The notes beneath the pieces are model-generated. The model saw only the letters and a program-made list of their open reading frames with translations, had not been told where the DNA came from and ran no database searches. This document shows positions 23,939 to 32,533 of a stretch of DNA of 35,264 nucleotides, piece by piece. How positions within the stretch are numbered: the first letter of the stretch is position 1; each line of letters opens with the position of its first letter. A program made the position numbers and the translations under genes. The stretch spans positions 1 through 35,264 of the forward strand of contig JAJTCN010000016.1 of the NCBI GenBank assembly GCA_021323335.1, in the 5' to 3' direction. This DNA is from Ramlibacter sp. (lineage in GTDB: Bacteria > Pseudomonadota > Gammaproteobacteria > Burkholderiales > Burkholderiaceae_C).

Positions 23939-24865
23939 TCACCCCGCAAGCCGCTTGCGTCGCGCCGGCGTCCGCGCACCGGGTCCCGACTCGGCCAGCA
24001 GCAGCGCGAAGGCCGCCGCGGCCGGCGACAGGCTGCGCCCGCTGCGCCGGAGCACCGCCATCGTGCGGCCGATCGCGGGCTCCTCCAGGGGCACGCCGAC
24101 CACCGACGACGGGCCGACGGGCAGCGCGAGCTGCGGCACGACGGCGACGCCCATCCCCATCTCCACCACGCCCAGCAAGGTGGAGACGTGGCGCACCTCG
24201 ACAATGGGCCGCGGCAAGGGCGGCAGCTCGGCCAGGGCCTGGTCGATCAGCAGCCGGTTGCGCGAGGCGTGCGACACCCGCGCGAGCGGGTAATCCGCCA
24301 GTTCGGCCCACTTGACCGAACGCCGCTTCGCCAGCGGGTGGCTGGCCGGGCACGCCAGCACATAGCGCTCCTTCAGCAGCGGGGTGAATTCGATCTCCGG
24401 GTCCTGCATGCCGATGTAGTTGATGGCCAGGTCCGCCTCGCCGTTCTTCACGGCGGCGAGCACGTCGTCAGCCCCGGCCTCCACGATGCGCACCAGCACG
24501 CGCGGATGGCGCTCGCGGAAGGCGCGGATCAGCGGCGGCAGGAAGTGATGCACCGCGGAGAAGACGCAACCGATGGTGACGTCTCCCGCTTCCAGTTCCG
24601 CGGCGTCGCGCAGGCTCAGGACCGAGCGGTCCAGGTCGTCGACCAGCCCGCGCACCTGCTCCCGGAAGCGCTGGCCCAGCGCGGTGACGTCGACGCTGCG
24701 CGTGGTGCGGTCGAACAGCCGCACGCCCAGCTGTTCCTCCAGGTGCGAGATGCGCCGCGACAGGGCGGGCTGGGACAGGTGCAGCGCCTTGGCGGCGGCG
24801 GCGAAGCTGCGGAGCTCGGCGACGGTGACGAAGGCGCGCAGGTCGGCCAGCGAGGGTTTCAGCAT
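23939..24865 (-). CDS. LysR-family regulator of the adjacent catabolic operon
   Basis: This 308-aa protein has a LysR helix-turn-helix at residues 5-64 (LADLRAFVTVAELRSFAAAA, LHLSQPALSRRISHLEEQLG) and a ligand-binding domain from about 92 (AGDVTIGCVFSAVHHFLP) typical of LysR members controlling aromatic or carboxylate catabolism. The C-terminus is basic (RTPARRKRLAG). It diverges from the dehydrogenase/CoA-transferase operon across 85 bp containing the CATGC-AGG-GCATG repeat, so it is the likely regulator of that operon. The inducer is unknown. Confidence 0.92.
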   Translation of the reverse strand: MLKPSLADLRAFVTVAELRSFAAAAKALHLSQPALSRRISHLEEQLGVRLFDRTTRSVDVTALGQRFREQVRGLVDDLDRSVLSLRDAAELEAGDVTIGCVFSAVHHFLPPLIRAFRERHPRVLVRIVEAGADDVLAAVKNGEADLAINYIGMQDPEIEFTPLLKERYVLACPASHPLAKRRSVKWAELADYPLARVSHASRNRLLIDQALAELPPLPRPIVEVRHVSTLLGVVEMGMGVAVVPQLALPVGPSSVVGVPLEEPAIGRTMAVLRRSGRSLSPAAAAFALLLAESGPGARTPARRKRLAG

Positions 24866-24876
24866 GGCCGTCTATT

Positions 24877-24889
24877 CATGCAGGGCATG
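24877..24889. promoter_or_regulatory. Inverted repeat, candidate LysR operator of the catabolic operon
   Basis: CATGC (24877-24881) and GCATG (24885-24889) form a perfect 5-bp inverted repeat around AGG, 11 bp from the LysR start and about 61 bp before the dehydrogenase start. The position fits an autoregulatory LysR binding site in the divergent promoter region. Confidence 0.45.
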
Positions 24890-24950
24890 CACTAAAGCCT
24901 CCAAAACTTGCAATTTACAGCAAGAGCCGCCACGCCGAAGATGGCGCGCC

Positions 24951-26030
24951 ATGAGTTCCCCCACCCCCCTGCGCATCGGCATCCTGGACGGCGACGACAT
25001 CGGGCACGAGATCGTGCCGGCCGCCGTTGACATCGCCCGCGCCGCCGCCGGACTGCACGGCGTCGCCATCGACTGGAAGCCGCTGCCGATCGGCGCCCGC
25101 GCGCTGCAGACCCACGGCCACACCATGCCGCCGGAAACCATGGACACGCTGCCCACACTGGACGGCTGGATCCTCGGGCCCATCGGCCACCGCGCCTATC
25201 CCAAGGGTCCCAACGCGATCAATCCGCACCCGATCCTGCGCAAACAATTCAACCTGTTCGCCAACGTGCGGCCCACGCGGTCGTATCCCGGCATCGGATG
25301 CCTGCACGACAACGTGGACCTGGTGATCGTGCGCGAGAACAACGAGGGCTTCCAGCCGGACCGCAACATGGTGGCCGGCTCCGGCGAGTTCCGCCCCACC
25401 GACGAAGTGACGCTGTCGGTGCGCGTGATCACCCGCACCGGCAGCCGGCGCGTCGCCAAGGCGGCGTTCGAGCTGGCGCGCCAGCGCCGCAAGCACCTGA
25501 CCTACGTCCACAAGGACACGGTGTTCAAGCTCAGCTGCGGCATGTTCGTGGAAGAGTGCAAGAAGCTCGCGGCCGAATACCCCGACGTGCTGGTCGACGA
25601 CGTGATCGTGGACACCTTCGCCATGCGGCTGGTGCGCGACCCGCAAAGCTTCGACGTGGTGGTCACCACCAACATGTTCGGCGACATCCTCTCCGACGAG
25701 GCGGCTGGCCTGGTCGGCGGCCTCGGCATGGCGCCGGGCCTGTGCATCGGCGACGGCGACGTCGCGATGGCGCAAGCCACCCACGGCTCGGCGCCCGACA
25801 TCGCCGGGCGCGGCATCGCCAACCCCTATGCCATGATCGAGTCCACCCGCATGATGTTCGAGTGGCTCGGCCACAGCCGCAACAACTCCGGCGCGGTGCG
25901 CATGGCGCATTCGATGTCGCGGGCCACGACCGCGGCCCTGGCGGACGCGCAGGCGCGCACCGGCGACATCCGCGGCAAGGGCAATACGGCGGCCTTCACG
26001 CAGGCCGTGTTGCGCAACATGAAGGATTAG
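24951..26030 (+). CDS. Isocitrate/isopropylmalate dehydrogenase-family NAD(P)-dependent enzyme
   Basis: This 359-aa beta-decarboxylating dehydrogenase starts PLRIGILDGDDIGHEIVP. It carries LVIVRENNEGFQPDR (family RENTEG), HKDTVFKLSCGMF with the catalytic Lys region, DDVIVDTFAMRLV and TTNMFGDILSDEAAGLVGGLGMAPG with the metal Asp residues, and HGSAPDIAG of the cofactor site. The substrate loop reads NVRPTRS, differing from both leucine-pathway and TCA forms. Since it heads a CoA-transferase/crotonase operon, the substrate is probably another 2-hydroxy-dicarboxylate such as a tartrate-, malate- or alkylmalate-like acid. The ATG at 24951 fits the divergent LysR layout. Confidence 0.88.
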   Translation: MSSPTPLRIGILDGDDIGHEIVPAAVDIARAAAGLHGVAIDWKPLPIGARALQTHGHTMPPETMDTLPTLDGWILGPIGHRAYPKGPNAINPHPILRKQFNLFANVRPTRSYPGIGCLHDNVDLVIVRENNEGFQPDRNMVAGSGEFRPTDEVTLSVRVITRTGSRRVAKAAFELARQRRKHLTYVHKDTVFKLSCGMFVEECKKLAAEYPDVLVDDVIVDTFAMRLVRDPQSFDVVVTTNMFGDILSDEAAGLVGGLGMAPGLCIGDGDVAMAQATHGSAPDIAGRGIANPYAMIESTRMMFEWLGHSRNNSGAVRMAHSMSRATTAALADAQARTGDIRGKGNTAAFTQAVLRNMKD

Positions 26031-26042
26031 GAAAGCGCCCCC

Positions 26043-27233
26043 ATGCCCCATCTCCCCGCTTCGCCCGCCTTGCGGCGCTTCCGCGTGATCGACCTGACGC
26101 AGGTGCGCGCCGGGCCCACCGCCTGCCGGCAGCTGGCGGACTGGGGCGCCGACGTGATCCAGGTGCAGATGCCCGAGCACATGCGCGGCGACGACACGCT
26201 GGGCGGCCAGGACGGCTCGGACTACCAGTACACCCACCGGAACAAGCGCTCCATCACGCTCGACCTGAAGCAGGAAGAAGGCATCGCCACGCTGAAGCGG
26301 CTGATCGCCGGCGCCGACGTGGTGGTCGAGAACTTCCGCCCCGACGTGAAATTCCGGCTCGGCATCGACTACGCATCGCTGGCGGCGGACCACCCGCGGC
26401 TGGTCTACGCCAGCATCTCGGGCTTCGGCCAGGACGGGCCGCTGGCCCAGCGCCCCGGCTTCGACCAGATCGCGCAGGGCATGGGCGGGCTGATGTCGGT
26501 GACCGGCATCCCCGGCGAAGGGCCGATGCGGGTGGGCATTCCCATCGCCGATCTCTGCGCCGGCATCTTCGCCGCGCAGGGCATCCTGGTCGCATTGCTG
26601 GAACGCGAGACTTCCGGCAAGGGGCAGTGGCTGCACACCTCGCTGCTCGAAGCGATGGTGTACATGATGGACTTCCAGACCTCGCGCTACCTGATCGACG
26701 GTGAAGTCGCCACGCAAGCCGGCAACTACCATCCGACCAGCATCCCGACCGGTGTCTACAAGGCGCGCGACGGCTACATGAACATCGCCGTCTTCGGCTC
26801 CAAGATCTGGGAGCGCTTCTGCAACATCCTCGGTGCGCCTGAATGGATTTCCGACGGGCGCTACCACGACAAGCAGTCGCGCTCCGTCAACCGCGATGCG
26901 CTCAACGCGGAGATCAACCGACGGCTTGCGCACCAGGACCGCGCGTACTGGATCCAGCAGTTCAACGAGGGCGGCGTCGCCTGCGGCGTGATCAACGACA
27001 TGCGCGAAGTGTTCGACGAGCCGCAGATCCGGCACCTGGGCATGGTGAAGGACGTCGTTTCGAAATGGCACGGCCCGCAGCGGCTGGTGGGCCAGCCCGT
27101 GCAGCTGGAACGCACGCCCAGCACCATCGCCCGCGCCGCGCCGCGGCGCGGCGAACATTCCGAGGAAATCCTCCTCGAACTCGGCCTGGACCGCGAGGCC
27201 CTGGACCGCATGAAAGCCAAGGGAGTCTTCTGA
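26043..27233 (+). CDS. Class III (CaiB/BaiF) CoA-transferase
   Basis: This 396-aa family III CoA-transferase starts RFRVIDLTQVRAGPTACRQLADWGADVIQVQ, close to the usual N-terminal CoA-site segment, and has HRNKRSITLDLK at 65-76, VENFRPDV at 95-102, SGFGQDGP at 126-133 and the catalytic aspartate D170 in IPIADLCAG. It moves CoA between organic acids via an aspartyl-CoA anhydride. It is 12 bp downstream of the dehydrogenase and overlaps the crotonase start (TGATG). The acid substrate is unknown, but activation of a dicarboxylic acid would fit the operon. Confidence 0.92.
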   Translation: MPHLPASPALRRFRVIDLTQVRAGPTACRQLADWGADVIQVQMPEHMRGDDTLGGQDGSDYQYTHRNKRSITLDLKQEEGIATLKRLIAGADVVVENFRPDVKFRLGIDYASLAADHPRLVYASISGFGQDGPLAQRPGFDQIAQGMGGLMSVTGIPGEGPMRVGIPIADLCAGIFAAQGILVALLERETSGKGQWLHTSLLEAMVYMMDFQTSRYLIDGEVATQAGNYHPTSIPTGVYKARDGYMNIAVFGSKIWERFCNILGAPEWISDGRYHDKQSRSVNRDALNAEINRRLAHQDRAYWIQQFNEGGVACGVINDMREVFDEPQIRHLGMVKDVVSKWHGPQRLVGQPVQLERTPSTIARAAPRRGEHSEEILLELGLDREALDRMKAKGVF

Positions 27234-28042
27234 TGGCCGAACCCGTGTACACGTCGAGCACCGAGCGCGTCCAGTCCTGGCTGGACGGCCGCACGCTGCA
27301 CATCCGCTTCAACAACCCGGCCAGGCACAACGCGCTGTCGGTGGACATGTGGGAAGCCGTCCCGCCGCTGCTGGACCTGGCCCGCGACGACGACCGCGTG
27401 CGGCTGGTGGCGTTCTCCGGCGCCGGCGAGAAGGCCTTCGTCTCCGGCGCCGACATCTCGCAGTTCGAGGACATGCGGGCGGCGCGCGAGGCCGTCGCCT
27501 ACTACGAGAAGATGGCCGAGAAGACGCTGATGGGCATCTACGACTTCCCCAAGCCCACCCTGGCCTCCATCCGCGGCTACTGCATCGGCGGCGGCGTCAA
27601 CGTGGCGATCAGCTGCGACCTGCGCATCGCCTCCACCGATGCGGTGTTCTCCATTCCCGCCGCCCGGCTGGGCCTGGGCTACCGCTACTCCGCGATGAAG
27701 AACCTGGTGGACCTGGTGGGCCCCGGCGCCGCCAAGGACCTGTTCTTCACGGCCCGCCGCCTCGACGCCGCCGAAGCGAAGGCCATCGGCCTGGTGTCGC
27801 GCACCTGCGCACCCGATGCGCTGGACGCGCTGCTGGCCGAATACAGCAGCGCGCTGGCGGAGAACGCGCCGCTGACCGTGATGGCGGGCAAGGCCATCAT
27901 GCGCGAGATCCTGAAGCCTTCGCCCGAGCTCGACATGGACCTGTGCACCTCGCTGATCCGCGGCTGCTTCGAAAGCGCGGACTACACCGAAGGCCGGACG
28001 GCCTTCATGCAGAAGCGCAAGCCGGTGTTCACCGGCCGCTAG
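27233..28042 (+). CDS. Crotonase-fold (enoyl-CoA hydratase-like) protein lacking both catalytic glutamates
   Basis: This 269-aa crotonase-superfamily protein has the oxyanion-hole segments KAFVSGADISQF (67-78) and IRGYCIGGGVNVAISCDLRIAS (113-134). By hand alignment, the two hydratase glutamates are replaced: N123 in GGGVNVA where hydratases have GGGCELA, and A143 in SIPAARLG where they have QPEILLG. Simple enoyl-CoA hydration is therefore unlikely; hydrolysis, isomerisation, decarboxylation or C-C cleavage of a CoA thioester are possible. The ATG overlaps the CoA-transferase stop as TGATG, so translation is probably coupled and the CoA ester made there may be its substrate. Confidence 0.88.
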   Translation: MAEPVYTSSTERVQSWLDGRTLHIRFNNPARHNALSVDMWEAVPPLLDLARDDDRVRLVAFSGAGEKAFVSGADISQFEDMRAAREAVAYYEKMAEKTLMGIYDFPKPTLASIRGYCIGGGVNVAISCDLRIASTDAVFSIPAARLGLGYRYSAMKNLVDLVGPGAAKDLFFTARRLDAAEAKAIGLVSRTCAPDALDALLAEYSSALAENAPLTVMAGKAIMREILKPSPELDMDLCTSLIRGCFESADYTEGRTAFMQKRKPVFTGR

Positions 28043-28063
28043 GCACCACGCAAAGGAATGATC

Positions 28064-29050
28064 ATGCAGTCCTGGTGGATGCAGATGACGGACACGGCGA
28101 CGCAGCTGGAGCTGCGCGACAGCCCGGTGCCCACGCCCGGGCCGCGCCAGGTGCTGGTGCGCATGCGTGCCGCGAGCCTGAACCGGGGCGAGTTCCTGCT
28201 CGGGCACGGCCTGCACGGCAAGGCGGGCACCTGGAAGGCGATCGGCGGCGAGGGTGCGGGCGAGGTCAGCGCCGTCGGCCCCGAGGTCACGGGCTTTCGC
28301 GCCGGCGACCGCGTGATGGGCCGCTGCACCGGCGCCTTTTCCGAGTACGCAATCATGGAAGCCTCCGAGGCCATGGTGATCCCGGCCCCGCTGTCGTGGG
28401 AACAGGGCGCCAGCATCCCGCTGGTCTTCCTGGTCGCCTTCGACATGCTGGTGCTGCAGGGGCGGATGAAGACCGGCCAGTGGCTGCTGATCAACGGCGT
28501 CTCGTCCGGCGTCGGCGTCGCCTCGCTGCAGTTGGGCCGGGTGCTCGGCGCCCGCGTCATCGGCACCTCCGGCTCGCAGCGCAAGCTCGATGCGCTCCGG
28601 CCGCTGGGCCTGGAGCTCGGGCTGTGCACCCGCGCCGCGGACTTCGCCCCTGCGGTGATGGAGGCCACGGGCGGCAAAGGCGTGGACCTTGCCGTCAATA
28701 CCGTGGGCGGCACCGTGTTCGCCGAGGACATCCGCTGCCTGGCCTTCGAAGGCCGGCTCGCCACCGTGGGCTATGTCGACGGCGTGGTGCATGCCGACAT
28801 CGACCTCGAGGCCCTGCATGCCAAGCGCCTCACCCTGTTCGGCGTCTCGAACAAGCTGCGCACCAAGGAGCAGCGCGCGGCCGCGGTGCCGCGCTTCGTG
28901 TCCGAGGTGCTGCCGCACATCGGCGCCGGCCGCATCCAGCCGCAGATCGACCAGGTGGTGGACTTCGCGCAGCTGCCGGCCGCGAAAACCCGCATGGAAG
29001 AAGGCGCGCACATCGGCAAGATCGTGCTGCGCATGCCCGCAGGCAATTGA
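28064..29050 (+). CDS. Zinc-free quinone oxidoreductase-like MDR enzyme
   Basis: This 328-aa medium-chain dehydrogenase/reductase has a GroES-like N-terminal half (RMRAASLNRGEFLLGHG, GGEGAGEVSAVGPEV, GFRAGDRVMG) and a Rossmann half with NGVSSGVGVASLQLGRVLGARVIGTS at about 146-171. The catalytic and structural zinc Cys sets are absent, as in quinone oxidoreductases and enoyl-CoA or enal reductases. The ATG at 28064 is preferred to that at 28058 because AAAGGA then lies 6 nt upstream. It lies 21 bp after the crotonase in the same operon and probably reduces an alpha,beta-unsaturated intermediate using NADPH. Confidence 0.87.
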   Translation: MQSWWMQMTDTATQLELRDSPVPTPGPRQVLVRMRAASLNRGEFLLGHGLHGKAGTWKAIGGEGAGEVSAVGPEVTGFRAGDRVMGRCTGAFSEYAIMEASEAMVIPAPLSWEQGASIPLVFLVAFDMLVLQGRMKTGQWLLINGVSSGVGVASLQLGRVLGARVIGTSGSQRKLDALRPLGLELGLCTRAADFAPAVMEATGGKGVDLAVNTVGGTVFAEDIRCLAFEGRLATVGYVDGVVHADIDLEALHAKRLTLFGVSNKLRTKEQRAAAVPRFVSEVLPHIGAGRIQPQIDQVVDFAQLPAAKTRMEEGAHIGKIVLRMPAGN

Positions 29051-29069
29051 CCATCCCAGGAGACAAGCG

Positions 29070-30044
29070 ATGAAGCGCAGGAACGTTGTTGCAGCCATGG
29101 CGCTCGGCGCCTCGACTCCCTGGTCGTGGGCCCAGCCCGCGCCCTACCCGTCCAAGCCCATCCGCCTGGTGATCGGCTTCACCCCCGGCGGCGCGGCCGA
29201 CTACGTGGCGCGCTCCATGAGCGAGTCCCTCAGCAAGGCGATGGGGGGCCAGACGGTGCTGGTGGAGAACAAGCCCGGCAACGGCTCCAGCATCGCCGCG
29301 GACCTGGTGGCCAAGTCGCCGCCGGACGGCTACACGCTGCTGATCGCCAGCCCGAGCAGCATCTCGGTCAACCCGGCGCTGATCCCCAAGCTCCCGTACA
29401 CGCCGGCGGACCTCCTGCCAGTGACCAAGATGACCACTTCGCCGCTGGTGCTGGCCGTCAACCCGAACACCGGGTTCCGCACGGTCGGCGAGCTGATCGC
29501 GGCCGCGAAGAAGGATCCGGGCAAGCTGAATTGCGCCACCGCCGGCAACGGCTCCGCGCCGCACCTCGGCGCCGCGCTCTTCACCATGCTCACGGGCACG
29601 CAGATGACGCTGGTGCCCTATCGTGGCGGCGGCCCCGCGATCCAGTCCGTGATGGCAGGCGACACGCAGCTGACCTTCGGCACTTCGCCCTCCGTGCTGC
29701 CGCAGGTGAGCAGCGGGCGGCTGCGCGCCATCGCGGTCAGCACGCGCGAGCGCTCCCCGCTCGTGCCCGACCTGCCGGGCATGCGCGAGGCCGGCCTGCC
29801 GGAATACAACATCGAGTTCTGGTACGGCATGTTCGTGCCGGCTGGCACGCCCCCCGCCGTCGTGAAGAAGGTCTACGAAGCCACCATCGCGGCAATGCAG
29901 CAGCCGTCGGTCAAGGCGGCGCTGGCGCGCGAAGGCACGGAGGTGTCGATCTCCGTTTCGCCGGAACAGTTCAAGGCCTTCCTGGCGGAAGACAGCAAGT
30001 TCTGGGTCGACCTGGTGAAGAACGCGAACGTGAAGGTGGAGTAG
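29070..30044 (+). CDS. Bug/TctC-family periplasmic solute-binding protein
   Basis: This 324-aa protein has a signal peptide (MKRRNVVAAMALGASTPWSWA, cleavage after the Ala near 21) and the Bug-family pattern: YPSKPIRLVIGFTPGGAADYVAR at about 27-49, VLVENKPGNGSSIAADLVAKSPPDGYTLL at 68-96, and PYRGGGPAIQSVMAGDTQLTF later. These proteins bind carboxylates, often for TTT-type transporters or signalling. CAGGAGA precedes the ATG at 29070. It ends the operon, so it likely binds the acid that the operon degrades. No TctA/TctB membrane partner is in the window. It converges with the RTX gene, 24 bp apart. Confidence 0.92.
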   Translation: MKRRNVVAAMALGASTPWSWAQPAPYPSKPIRLVIGFTPGGAADYVARSMSESLSKAMGGQTVLVENKPGNGSSIAADLVAKSPPDGYTLLIASPSSISVNPALIPKLPYTPADLLPVTKMTTSPLVLAVNPNTGFRTVGELIAAAKKDPGKLNCATAGNGSAPHLGAALFTMLTGTQMTLVPYRGGGPAIQSVMAGDTQLTFGTSPSVLPQVSSGRLRAIAVSTRERSPLVPDLPGMREAGLPEYNIEFWYGMFVPAGTPPAVVKKVYEATIAAMQQPSVKAALAREGTEVSISVSPEQFKAFLAEDSKFWVDLVKNANVKVE

Positions 30045-30068
30045 GTTGCGCGCGGCCGGTGCCTGGGC

Positions 30069-30815
30069 TCAGAGCACCAGGTCCGCGCCCGAAAGCTCGG
30101 TCACGCCGGTCAGGCGGATCGCGAACTCCGCCTTCCTGTCGCCATCGGTGTTGCCGTACAGCACGCCATCCTCGAAGCGCAGCTGTCCGGCCGCGGAGAA
30201 CTCCGCCGACGCTTCGATGAACCCGGAGAAGGCTTCGTTGGTGGCCGTCGTGCTGTCGGCGTCGATCATCGAGAGATCGACCAGGTCCTGCCCGCGCCGG
30301 AAGTCGGCGATCTCGTCCGTCAGGTTGGTCCGGTCGCCCGATTCCGCGACCGCGTGGAATTCGAAGACGTCGTTGCCGCGCCCGCCCGCCAGCGTGTCCT
30401 GGCCCCTGCCGCCCAGGAGGCGATCGTCGCCAGCGCAGCCACGGATGGCGTCGTCGCCAGCGCCGCCGGCCAGCACGTTGTCGCCGCGGTTGCCCTTGAG
30501 GACGTTGTCCAGGGCGTTGCCGTAGCCGTGGATGTGCGCGCTGCCGAGCAGCCGGAGCGCCTCGACATGGCTTCCCAGCGAGAAGCCGCAGGTGGCCAGC
30601 ACCGTGTCGTATCCGCCCGCGTCCCGCAGTTCCGCATCCCGCACTTCGAGCACGCGGTCCGCCGCGCTGTCCACCCGGTACAGGTCGTCGCCCATTCCGC
30701 CGTACAGGGTGTCCACGCCCTGTCCGCCGTCGAGCGTGTCATCGCCTTCCAGCCCGAGGATGAGGTCGTTGCCGGAGGAGCCCACGAGGAAGTCCGCGCT
30801 GGAAGTGCCGTCCAT
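30069..30815 (-). CDS. Small RTX calcium-binding protein, serralysin C-terminal type
   Basis: This 248-aa protein starts directly with RTX nonapeptide repeats (GNDLILGLEGDDTLDGG, about 14-31, and GVDTLYGGMGDD to 44), has a middle stretch with VLATCGFSLGSHVEALRLLG, a second RTX block at 107-150 (GDNVLAGGAGDDAIRG and on), and a C-terminal DEIADFRRGQDLVDLSMIDAD region like the M10 serralysin C-terminal domain. No protease or other catalytic domain is present. The hydrophobic end (GADLVL) suits a type I secretion signal, but no type I secretion genes are nearby. There is no clear Shine-Dalgarno. Confidence 0.85.
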   Translation of the reverse strand: MDGTSSADFLVGSSGNDLILGLEGDDTLDGGQGVDTLYGGMGDDLYRVDSAADRVLEVRDAELRDAGGYDTVLATCGFSLGSHVEALRLLGSAHIHGYGNALDNVLKGNRGDNVLAGGAGDDAIRGCAGDDRLLGGRGQDTLAGGRGNDVFEFHAVAESGDRTNLTDEIADFRRGQDLVDLSMIDADSTTATNEAFSGFIEASAEFSAAGQLRFEDGVLYGNTDGDRKAEFAIRLTGVTELSGADLVL

Positions 30816-30909
30816 GATGCGAACAGTTTGATGCGACCTTCACCATCCTTTTGTAGGTGAACGCCGCATGCCGCTGAGCTACGGCGCCGCCGACTCGACG
30901 GTTCGCCGT

Positions 30910-32529
30910 TCAGCCGCCGGCGGAGACCCGATCGGCGATCAGCCGCACCAGCGTGTCGATGTCGACGGGCTTGACCAGGTGGTGGTCGAAGCCGGCATCG
31001 CTGGAGCTCTTCAGGTCCTGCGGCTGGCCCCAGCCGGTGACGGCCACCAGCGTGCGCGCGGCGTGGCCGTCGCGTTCGCGGATGGACCTGCAGGCTTCGT
31101 AGCCGTTCAGTTTCGGCATGCCGATGTCCAGCAGCACCAGCTGCGGATCGAAGGTCGTGACCATGTCCAGCGCGGCCTCGCCATCGTGCACGCGCCGCAC
31201 CTCGTGGCCCATGACCTCGAGCAGCACGGACATCGTCTCGGCGGCGTCCTGGTTGTCGTCCGCGACCAGGATGCGCAGCCCGCCGCCCGCGGCGGCCGGC
31301 ACCGCGTCCGGGTCGGGTGACTCCGGCACCGCCGTCGAGGCCACCAGCGGCAGGCGGACCACGAACACGCTGCCCTTGCCCGGGCCGTCGCTGTGCGCCG
31401 TGACGTTGCCGCCGTGCAGCTGCACCAGCTTGCGCGTGAGCGACAGCCCGATGCCCAGGCCGCCGCGCGACCGCGAGATGGCTGGCTCTTCCTGCGAGAA
31501 CATGTCGAAGACCGCCTCGAGGCGATGGGACTGGATGCCGATGCCGCTGTCGTGGAACGACACCACGGCATGGCCCGCCTCGCTGACCACCCGCACCTCG
31601 ATCTGCCCGCCCGGGTCCGTGTACTTGGCGGCGTTGCTCAGCAGGTTCATGAAGACCTGCGAGAGGCGGCCGCGGTCGGCATCCACCATCAGGCGGCCGG
31701 GCGGCTCGATCACGGTCAGCTTGTGGCCGGAGCCGTCGATCTGCGGCTGGATGGTTTCCACCGCATCCGCCAGCACTTCGTCCAGCGACACCACCGTGCG
31801 CCGCAGCTCGATGCGGCCCTGGTTGATGCGGCTGACGTCCATCAGGTCGTCGATCAGCCGGCCCATGGCGGCCACCTGCCGGTCGATGACGTCGGAGGAC
31901 CACTGCACGTCCTGCGTGGCCGGGCCGCGCAGCTTGAGGAAGTGGACGGCGTTGCGCATCGGCGAGAGCGGATTGCGCAGCTCGTGTGCCAGGGTCGCCA
32001 GGAATTCGTCCTTGCGCCGGCTGGCGTCCAGCAGCCGCGCCTCGCTTTCCTGCAGCTCCTGCGTGCGCTCCCGCACGCGCTGGTCCAGCGACTCGTTCAG
32101 CTCGCTGAGCTGGCGGTTGGCCATCTCGAGCTGGCGGGTCTTCTTGTGCAGCTCGGCGAACACCGCCACCTTGGAGCGCAGCACCGCCGGGTTGACGGGT
32201 TTGTGCAGGTAGTCCACCGCGCCGGAGCCGTAGCCTTCCAGCACGTGCTGGTCTTCGTTGTAATAGGCGCTGAGGAAGATGATGGGGATGCGCGCGGTCT
32301 TGCGCCGCTCCTTGACCATCTGCGCCAGCTCGAAGCCGGTCATGCCCGGCATGCGCACGTCCAGCACCAGCACGGCGAATTCGTCAGCCATCAGCGCCAG
32401 CAGCGCCGCATCGCCGGACATGGCCCGCACCAGGCGGTAGCCCGGGTCGTCCAGCACGGACTCCAGCACCGCCAGGTTGCGCGGCTCGTCATCGACGATG
32501 AGGATGTTGACGGTATCGGTTTCGGTCAT
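30910..32529 (-). CDS. Hybrid sensor kinase: receiver - histidine kinase - receiver
   Basis: This 539-aa cytoplasmic protein has an N-terminal receiver (about 8-125, phosphoacceptor D57, K110), a coiled coil at about 125-165, a HisKA domain with H182 in LAHELRNP, an HATPase domain (N299, DSGIGI at 327-332, GGLGIGLS from 356) and a second receiver (about 418-535, phosphoacceptor D468, K520). No membrane helix or sensory domain is present, so the N-terminal receiver is probably its input, fed by another kinase. It lies 4 bp downstream of the larger hybrid kinase, which is the likely donor. Output is unknown. Confidence 0.9.
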   Translation of the reverse strand: MTETDTVNILIVDDEPRNLAVLESVLDDPGYRLVRAMSGDAALLALMADEFAVLVLDVRMPGMTGFELAQMVKERRKTARIPIIFLSAYYNEDQHVLEGYGSGAVDYLHKPVNPAVLRSKVAVFAELHKKTRQLEMANRQLSELNESLDQRVRERTQELQESEARLLDASRRKDEFLATLAHELRNPLSPMRNAVHFLKLRGPATQDVQWSSDVIDRQVAAMGRLIDDLMDVSRINQGRIELRRTVVSLDEVLADAVETIQPQIDGSGHKLTVIEPPGRLMVDADRGRLSQVFMNLLSNAAKYTDPGGQIEVRVVSEAGHAVVSFHDSGIGIQSHRLEAVFDMFSQEEPAISRSRGGLGIGLSLTRKLVQLHGGNVTAHSDGPGKGSVFVVRLPLVASTAVPESPDPDAVPAAAGGGLRILVADDNQDAAETMSVLLEVMGHEVRRVHDGEAALDMVTTFDPQLVLLDIGMPKLNGYEACRSIRERDGHAARTLVAVTGWGQPQDLKSSSDAGFDHHLVKPVDIDTLVRLIADRVSAGG

Positions 32530-32533
32530 GGTT

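Noticed and set aside
24915..29098. Very long open frames on the minus strand (about 745 codons each) opposite the catabolic operon
   Set aside because: They are shadows caused by high GC and codon bias. Their proteins are His/Arg/Gly/Ala-rich with no recognisable domain, while the plus strand encodes clear enzyme families.
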